Assembly: GCA_964423225.1 (NCBI GenBank)
Contig: CAYREE010000076.1
Location: 1-11,027 of the forward strand
DNA length: 11,027 bases
Direction: 5' to 3'
DNA from: CAYREE01 sp964423225
GTDB taxonomy: Archaea; Altiarchaeota; Altiarchaeia; IMC4; SCGC-AAA252-I15
Positions within the stretch are counted from its first letter, which is position 1, and each line of letters begins with the position of its first letter. The position numbers and the translations under genes were made by a program. A model generated the notes under the pieces. It did not search any database and was not told the origin of the DNA. It worked only from the letters and a program-made list of their open reading frames with translations. Below, piece after piece: positions 6,845 to 11,027 of the stretch.

Positions 6845-6853
6845 TTTTATAAA
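6845..6853 (-). promoter_or_regulatory. TATA box of asd
   Basis: TTTATAAAA on the minus strand is centred about 29 nt upstream of the asd ATG. Initiation about 26 nt downstream would fall near 6823, giving an almost leaderless transcript. The box directly abuts the stop codon of the membrane protein gene. Confidence 0.5.
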
Positions 6854-8506
6854 TCATATGATACGGTGTTGGATTAAATGATCGAGATTACAATCTGTGA
6901 CCATGCCAACTTCAGCATATTTTAGATCATAAAGACGGTTATACACGGATAAATCAAGGATAGGTGTTTTTCCACCTGATTCCCCTCGAGAATACAGGAA
7001 GAGTATGTCTTCTGAATTAGAAGTGATAACAGCAACCCTCTTGAATTCTTCCACAATCAAGTCTTCGAATATATCCATGTTTACAGGCCGTATGATTAGT
7101 ATATCGAGATCTGGTCTGCTTTCTTCAAACAAATCCAGGATACGTGTGATATTGGCATCATTTAGACAAACATAAGGCCGGTGAATATAATATCCGATGA
7201 TATTCGCCTCGATGCCAGCACCATCGGTAGCATCACTGAAAACAAGGGCAGTCTGTGGAGTGTTCTCACGTATCCAGTAAGCCGCTGCTTTCACACCACT
7301 GTCCGGGTATATACCATCATCCCGATCCCTTGTACACGGGATTATACAATCCCAGGAAAGACTCCCACAACTGATTGCTTCACCAGGTTTGATGAAAGAG
7401 GGGATTTCTAATACACCTAAATCCTCCAGTGACATAGACAATAGAATCATTGTAATCAAGAAAATCAAAATCAATGATATATTCCCGAATTTTTTTGAAG
7501 ATACTAATTCTCCAAGTATCGCACCAGTCATCAGGATAAAAGCAACTGCTGGAAGAATAAAGAAGTTTGTTATACACCTATCAAAAACAAAGAGGAACGG
7601 AAGAGAATAAGAGATGAAGAGGACGGTTGGAACACCCTCAAGCCTAAAGCCTACAAGATATTTTAAAGAATAAACGAGACATAAGACTCCCACAAATGCT
7701 GGGATGAGATCCATGTAAAAAAGAGTATTTAACAAGAAATGCCGGATATGAATGCCGGGAAGAAGCCCGTAGCTCGCACCGGAATGATAAGAAGCGAATA
7801 CAAGCGAAATCAGAGATGTGATAAAGATGATTACTATGGTAACTGGTTGGCTGAGATACTTTTTAAAAAGGATTTTAATTGAGTCTGAAAGTCTATCAAT
7901 GGATTCACCTCTGGTAAAATGAGCACACAGAAATAATACCGTGATATATACAAGAGGGAAGAACTGGTGTGATAATATTGCGAAGGCTGAGATCACTGAT
8001 GCTGTAAAAAGCCTAAAACCAGAGGGCCTAGAATAATAGTGAATAAATGACAATAGGACAGTGAATTCCAGTAACAATGCGAGAGTATGATGAACATGGC
8101 CAGAAGTATGGCTCAACACAATGTGATGAGGAAACACAGCCAGAAATAAGGATGCTGATAAAGCTGGGAAATCCCTCCCAAAAAGTTTTTTTACCAGAAT
8201 ATACGCCATCAAAACAGTCAACGTGCCAATGATCGCAAAAGGCATATTCCAGACGAATTCAGTAATACTTAGGCCTAATAATCCAAAGACTTTCACCAAC
8301 AATACCCCATAAATGAGGCCTAAGATGCTGTGAGTCCTAGTTGGTTTTAAGGATTCTATCCAATCAGACACAGATCCTTTATGACAGCTTGAGTGATATG
8401 CGATCTCAATAGAATCATTGGAGTTGAACACACGGGAAATGCCATATGAACGTAGTAGAAAGGCGATTAAAAGGATAACTATGAGTGCTAAAGTTTCACG
8501 TTTCAT
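6854..8506 (-). CDS. Polytopic membrane protein, GT-C (PMT/ArnT-like) glycosyltransferase-type
   Basis: This 550-residue membrane protein has about 11 predicted membrane helices in residues 5-360 (for example 5-22, 62-79, 84-104, 140-157, 168-195, 222-238, 293-332 and 342-359) and a soluble C-terminal domain of about 175 residues. An acidic motif, FNSNDSIE (27-34), sits in the first external loop. GT-C enzymes, which use lipid-linked sugar donors, keep catalytic or metal-binding acids there. SHTSGHVHH (132-140) lies between helices 4 and 5. The C-terminal domain holds PDSGVKAAAYWIRENTP (401-417), a pattern I associate with archaeal PMT-like proteins, and a small cysteine group (380, 387, 391). 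The likely role is transfer of a sugar to a protein or lipid on the outer face of the membrane, but donor and acceptor are unknown. It starts 2 bases after the PHP gene stop, so the two are co-transcribed. It is not AglB, because no WWDYG motif is seen. Confidence 0.75.
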   Translation of the reverse strand: MKRETLALIVILLIAFLLRSYGISRVFNSNDSIEIAYHSSCHKGSVSDWIESLKPTRTHSILGLIYGVLLVKVFGLLGLSITEFVWNMPFAIIGTLTVLMAYILVKKLFGRDFPALSASLFLAVFPHHIVLSHTSGHVHHTLALLLEFTVLLSFIHYYSRPSGFRLFTASVISAFAILSHQFFPLVYITVLFLCAHFTRGESIDRLSDSIKILFKKYLSQPVTIVIIFITSLISLVFASYHSGASYGLLPGIHIRHFLLNTLFYMDLIPAFVGVLCLVYSLKYLVGFRLEGVPTVLFISYSLPFLFVFDRCITNFFILPAVAFILMTGAILGELVSSKKFGNISLILIFLITMILLSMSLEDLGVLEIPSFIKPGEAISCGSLSWDCIIPCTRDRDDGIYPDSGVKAAAYWIRENTPQTALVFSDATDGAGIEANIIGYYIHRPYVCLNDANITRILDLFEESRPDLDILIIRPVNMDIFEDLIVEEFKRVAVITSNSEDILFLYSRGESGGKTPILDLSVYNRLYDLKYAEVGMVTDCNLDHLIQHRII

Positions 8507-8508
8507 AA

Positions 8509-9132
8509 TTACTTCTTCATTATTTTACGTTTGAAAAGACCTTGTGCATGAGCAGATATTAGGCGTTTTATACCCTCCCGATGGATCTCAACATCTCCAC
8601 TAAGGATGCCTTCAATCGGGTCTTTCTTGCAAGAGATTTTCACCAGACCAATCTCTCCAAGCGTGTGAGCATCACTGCCACCAGTATGAGGCAAACCCGC
8701 TTGCATAGCCATCGTTACAGGATTCTTCCGATTGCCGAAAGTATGGCCATTATATACTTCCACTGCATCAAAGTCAACTGAAAGCACCAAGTCGCCTACA
8801 CCCCTACGATATATATCATATGGATGAGCGGCAATAGCAATGCCTCCAAGAGCGTGTATCTGTCTAACTGTTTTTTTCGCATGCATGTCTTTAGGAATCA
8901 ATTCAGTCACATTCAAAGCTAAAATATGCCCTTCCTTGGAAGATACTTCCACCCCAGGGATGACCTTAAAATCCTTTGTCGAATAATCTAAAGCCTCGAT
9001 AGAACCCGCTATCTGATCATGGTCTGTTATTGCTATACCGGACAGTCCTATCGTCTTCGCATGCTCAACAATTTCTTTTGGAGTAGATAATCCATCACTG
9101 AATTTTGAGTGTGTATGTAATTCGTAAAACAT
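8509..9132 (-). CDS. PHP-domain metal-dependent phosphoesterase
   Basis: This 207-residue protein is of the stand-alone PHP type. It should hydrolyse a phosphoester, possibly a nucleotide or phosphorylated sugar, in the cytoplasm. The metal-binding motifs occur in the normal order: HTHSKFSDG (His6, His8, Asp13), ITDHD (Asp37, His38), PGVEVS (Glu62), GHILAL (His69), AAHP (His103) and GGSDAHT (Asp154, His156). All expected ligands appear present, so the enzyme is probably active. It lacks the polymerase or histidinol-phosphatase context, which leaves the substrate open. The start at 9132 lies about 21 nt below the A/T box at 9150-9156 and has no Shine-Dalgarno sequence, which suggests a leaderless transcript. 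The membrane protein gene follows after 2 bases. That pairing may hint at sugar-phosphate or lipid-phosphate metabolism, but it is only suggestive. Confidence 0.9.
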   Translation of the reverse strand: MFYELHTHSKFSDGLSTPKEIVEHAKTIGLSGIAITDHDQIAGSIEALDYSTKDFKVIPGVEVSSKEGHILALNVTELIPKDMHAKKTVRQIHALGGIAIAAHPYDIYRRGVGDLVLSVDFDAVEVYNGHTFGNRKNPVTMAMQAGLPHTGGSDAHTLGEIGLVKISCKKDPIEGILSGDVEIHREGIKRLISAHAQGLFKRKIMKK

Positions 9133-9149
9133 GATATTGATGATTTATC

Positions 9150-9156
9150 ATATAAC
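9150..9156. promoter_or_regulatory. TATA-like box between PHP gene and hydrogenase operon
   Basis: The gap of about 60 bases between these divergent genes has a central ATATAA (TTATAT on the other strand). Initiation about 26 nt away on the minus strand falls near the PHP ATG (9132), giving a leaderless message. On the plus strand it falls near 9178, about 15 nt before the preferred start at 9193. Other A/T-rich words nearby mean the exact box is uncertain. Confidence 0.4.
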
Positions 9157-9192
9157 ATTAAAATAGGCTTATGTGTAATGTTGTTACGCATT

Positions 9193-10170
9193 ATGTCTAA
9201 AATCTTAAGAAAGAGCGATCTTAAGGAATATCTAAGAGAGCTGATGGGCGGGTATAGCATCCATGTTCCTGTGAGAGAAACAGATACTGTTTTTTTCCGA
9301 AAATTCACTGGAAAAGAAGCTGTAGAATTGGATTATGAGACAACTGCAAGCTCAGTAAAAAGCATATTCTTTCCATCTGGAGAAACCCTGTTAGATTACA
9401 AGGGACAAGATGCGAATACTCCGGGATATGATGAAAAGACAATAATATTTGGCCTACACTTATATGACGTGCAAGCATTAAAGATCCTTGATGAAACTTT
9501 CTCTGAACCGATCTTAGATGAATATTACAAGCGTAGAAGGGATAATTCAATAATCGTGGCAGTAGAACATACTGATGTTCCAAACTCATTTTATGCTGAA
9601 CTCGGATTAGAATTGAATGAGGGATACGATATCCTATTAACCGATGAAGGCGAACACTATACAGTGAATATTGGCAGTGAAAAAGGGAATCAGATTATTA
9701 ATTCAGGAATTATAACAGATGGGCCTGAATCATCAAAAGAATTAATATATTCAGGTGATAAACCAGCATTGGACCTTGCAAGAATAAGTAATTTCCTTGA
9801 AAAGGGTCCTGAACAAGAATTATGGCATCAATTAGCAGAAGACTGCTTTGCCTGTGGAGCATGTGCATATGTATGTCCCATATGCCACTGTTTTGACTTA
9901 CAAGACCAAACAGACCTGCTTGGAACCTCAGGGACAAGATGTCGGCACTGGGATTCCTGCATGCTTGCAGACTTTTCACAGGTTGCTTTAGGTGGGAACT
10001 TTAGGGGTGAACGATATAAGAGGATCCACAACTGGTATCATCATAAATTCTGTCGTGCCGTAAAGGAACGGGGAAAACCCGACTGCATAGGATGTGGTAG
10101 ATGTATCACGATATGCCCGGCAAAAGTTGACATATATGGAACATTAAAAAAATGCGAGGAACTGGGATGA
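9193..10170 (+). CDS. hydB: Hydrogenase beta subunit-like iron-sulfur protein (HydB/ShyB type)
   Basis: This is the iron-sulfur subunit that relays electrons between the NiFe part and the flavin subunit in soluble group 3b-type hydrogenases (sulfhydrogenases). The protein has 325 residues. The N-terminal half matches the family in FGLHLYD and ALKILDE. The C-terminal half has two 4Fe-4S motifs: CFACGACAYVCPICHC (Cys218-233) and CIGCGRCITICP (Cys298-308). Between them is CRHWDSC (250-256), which resembles the Pyrococcus RRWDSC segment. The start at 9193 aligns best with Pyrococcus HydB at its N-terminus. An in-frame ATG at 9178 is the alternative. Unusually, the N-terminal cysteines I recall from Pyrococcus (in HACD and in SCMPDEYCFC) are replaced, with Tyr91 in the HACD position, so one cluster appears missing. 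It overlaps the next gene by 4 bases. AsrA-like or other uses cannot be excluded. Confidence 0.85.
   Translation: MSKILRKSDLKEYLRELMGGYSIHVPVRETDTVFFRKFTGKEAVELDYETTASSVKSIFFPSGETLLDYKGQDANTPGYDEKTIIFGLHLYDVQALKILDETFSEPILDEYYKRRRDNSIIVAVEHTDVPNSFYAELGLELNEGYDILLTDEGEHYTVNIGSEKGNQIINSGIITDGPESSKELIYSGDKPALDLARISNFLEKGPEQELWHQLAEDCFACGACAYVCPICHCFDLQDQTDLLGTSGTRCRHWDSCMLADFSQVALGGNFRGERYKRIHNWYHHKFCRAVKERGKPDCIGCGRCITICPAKVDIYGTLKKCEELG
10156..10160 (+). promoter_or_regulatory. Shine-Dalgarno site deciding the gamma subunit start
   Basis: GAGGA lies 6 nt before the ATG at 10167 and inside the beta gene. With the ATGA stop-start overlap, it favours translation from 10167 over an in-frame ATG at 10152. 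Confidence 0.6.
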
Positions 10171-10994
10171 AACCATATGAACCCATACCATCAGTCGTAA
10201 CAGAAATTGTCAGCCTAAGTTCAGACAGCAAACTATTCACAATAAAATTCAAGGATCCACAAGCACATCAAGAATTCGACTTTAAACCAGGACAATTCGT
10301 AGAGGTCGGAATACTCGGCTTTGGAGAAATCCCAGTAGGAATAGCTTCAAATCCTTCAAACAAAGAATACATCCAGGTCTCAATTAGAGAGGTTGGGAAT
10401 GTGACTAAAGCATTCCATAAACTAGAGCCAGGCGACGAAGTCGGTGTCAGAGGACCTTTCGGAAATGGTTTCAAAGATGAATGGATTGATGGAAAAGATT
10501 TGATAATAATCGGTGGGGGATGCGGTATCCCACCACTAAGATCGCTCTTGTTCCACGCTATCGAGAACCCGGATAAATTCAAGAGCGTACAACTCCTATA
10601 TGGTTCAAAAAGCCATCAAGACCTCCTATTCAGACAAGAATACGATAAATGGGGGGAGAATGCAGAAATTTATCTGACAGTAGACACTGATAAAGACTGG
10701 GATGACAAGATCCACGACTGCAAGGTCGGAGTAGTCACAAACCTGATAACTGAGAACACTATTAGAGAAAATAGTGTTGCAGCAATGTGCGGCCCACCAA
10801 TAATGTACAAGTTCGTTGTGAAGAAACTCCTTGAATTGGGAATGAAACCAGAGAATATCCTGGTCTCACTAGAGCGTCGGATGAAGTGTGGTGTCGGAAA
10901 ATGCCAGCACTGCAATAGGGGCAGCAAATACGTGTGTCTAGACGGACCAGTATTCACGCTAAAAGAACTAGAGGATGAATACGGGGGACTATGA
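10167..10994 (+). CDS. hydG: Hydrogenase gamma subunit-like flavin oxidoreductase (HydG/ShyC type)
   Basis: This subunit exchanges electrons with NAD(P) through FAD and a 2Fe-2S cluster in soluble group 3b-type hydrogenases, and is related to dihydroorotate dehydrogenase electron-transfer subunits. It has 275 residues. A ferredoxin-reductase-type FAD domain contains FKPGQFVEVGI (39-49), PVGIASNP (56-63) and VRGPFGNGF (94-102). The NAD(P) domain contains IIGGGCGIPPLRS (114-126) and MCGPPIMY (207-214). The C-terminal 2Fe-2S site is Cys241, Cys246, Cys249 and Cys257, followed by DGPVF, as in Pyrococcus. The last spacing, seven residues between Cys249 and Cys257, is shorter than the roughly eleven I recall there. 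The start at 10167 overlaps the beta gene stop as ATGA and has GAGGA upstream. An SudB- or glutamate synthase-like role is less likely because the beta subunit precedes it and a delta-like start follows. Confidence 0.88.
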   Translation: MKPYEPIPSVVTEIVSLSSDSKLFTIKFKDPQAHQEFDFKPGQFVEVGILGFGEIPVGIASNPSNKEYIQVSIREVGNVTKAFHKLEPGDEVGVRGPFGNGFKDEWIDGKDLIIIGGGCGIPPLRSLLFHAIENPDKFKSVQLLYGSKSHQDLLFRQEYDKWGENAEIYLTVDTDKDWDDKIHDCKVGVVTNLITENTIRENSVAAMCGPPIMYKFVVKKLLELGMKPENILVSLERRMKCGVGKCQHCNRGSKYVCLDGPVFTLKELEDEYGGL

Positions 10995-11027
10995 TGAAAG
11001 AATCGTCCAAACCCAAGATAGCAGTAT
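10991..11027 (+). CDS. Start of a probable hydrogenase delta (small) subunit, cut by window edge
   Basis: Only 12 codons are visible (MMKESSKPKIAV). ATG at 10991 overlaps the gamma stop as ATGA, and a second ATG follows at 10994. GGGGG at 10983-10987 may act as a Shine-Dalgarno site. In group 3b hydrogenase operons the usual order is beta, gamma, delta, alpha. Delta subunits begin with a short polar stretch and a strand like KIAV before the first cluster cysteines. The identity rests almost wholly on position. Confidence 0.5.
   Translation, partial: MMKESSKPKIAV

Noticed and set aside
10152..10166. Gamma subunit start at 10152
   Set aside because: The ATG at 10167 has the ATGA overlap and a Shine-Dalgarno site, and the added residues (MRGTG) lack family support.
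10268..10582. Minus-strand 104-codon open frame within the gamma subunit gene
   Set aside because: It is a Pro/Ser-rich shadow of a well-supported gene in another frame.
1..11027. CRISPR array, tRNA, rRNA or transposase
   Set aside because: I saw no regularly spaced repeats, cloverleaf-like segments, rRNA signatures or transposase motifs on either strand.

Overview
The window looks like archaeal chromosome of moderate to low GC. The evidence is an archaeal-type leucyl-tRNA synthetase start, an Lrp/AsnC regulator next to a class I aminotransferase, an archaeal/fungal-type aspartate-semialdehyde dehydrogenase, Pyrococcus-like soluble hydrogenase subunits, TATA boxes about 26 nt upstream of starts, and a mixture of leaderless and Shine-Dalgarno starts. 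A euryarchaeal-type lineage fits best, but I cannot name the genus. Genes are tightly packed. No stretch over 300 bases lacks a gene, and I see no tRNA, rRNA, CRISPR array or insertion sequence.

Layout. On the minus strand from 2588 down to the left edge lies an apparent operon: Lrp-type regulator, PLP aminotransferase, leuS. The leuS frame breaks 34 bases from the edge. Divergent from it, on the plus strand (2673-5648), is a pair of unrecognised genes of 188 and 802 codons. They sit in the same reading frame with only one TAA between them. The 802-residue protein shows faint signs of a protein-kinase-like core. Its stop codon almost touches a short relic of a second asd 3' end (5650-5694). 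Beyond a terminator-like hairpin comes the intact asd gene. Upstream of asd on the minus strand are a polytopic GT-C-like membrane protein and a PHP-family phosphoesterase. Divergent from the PHP gene, on the plus strand from 9193 to the right edge, is the start of a hydrogenase operon: beta subunit (4Fe-4S), gamma subunit (flavin, NAD(P), 2Fe-2S), and the first codons of a probable delta subunit.

How the genes fit together. The left operon and asd belong to amino-acid supply and charging: transamination, the aspartate-family branch point and leucine charging, with a probable amino-acid-sensing regulator. The right operon would pass electrons between hydrogen and NAD(P)H. The membrane protein probably acts in lipid-linked sugar transfer. 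The parts most worth a second look are the in-frame split 188/802 gene pair, the asd tail relic whose differences are all synonymous, and a hydrogenase beta subunit lacking the N-terminal cysteines of its Pyrococcus relative.
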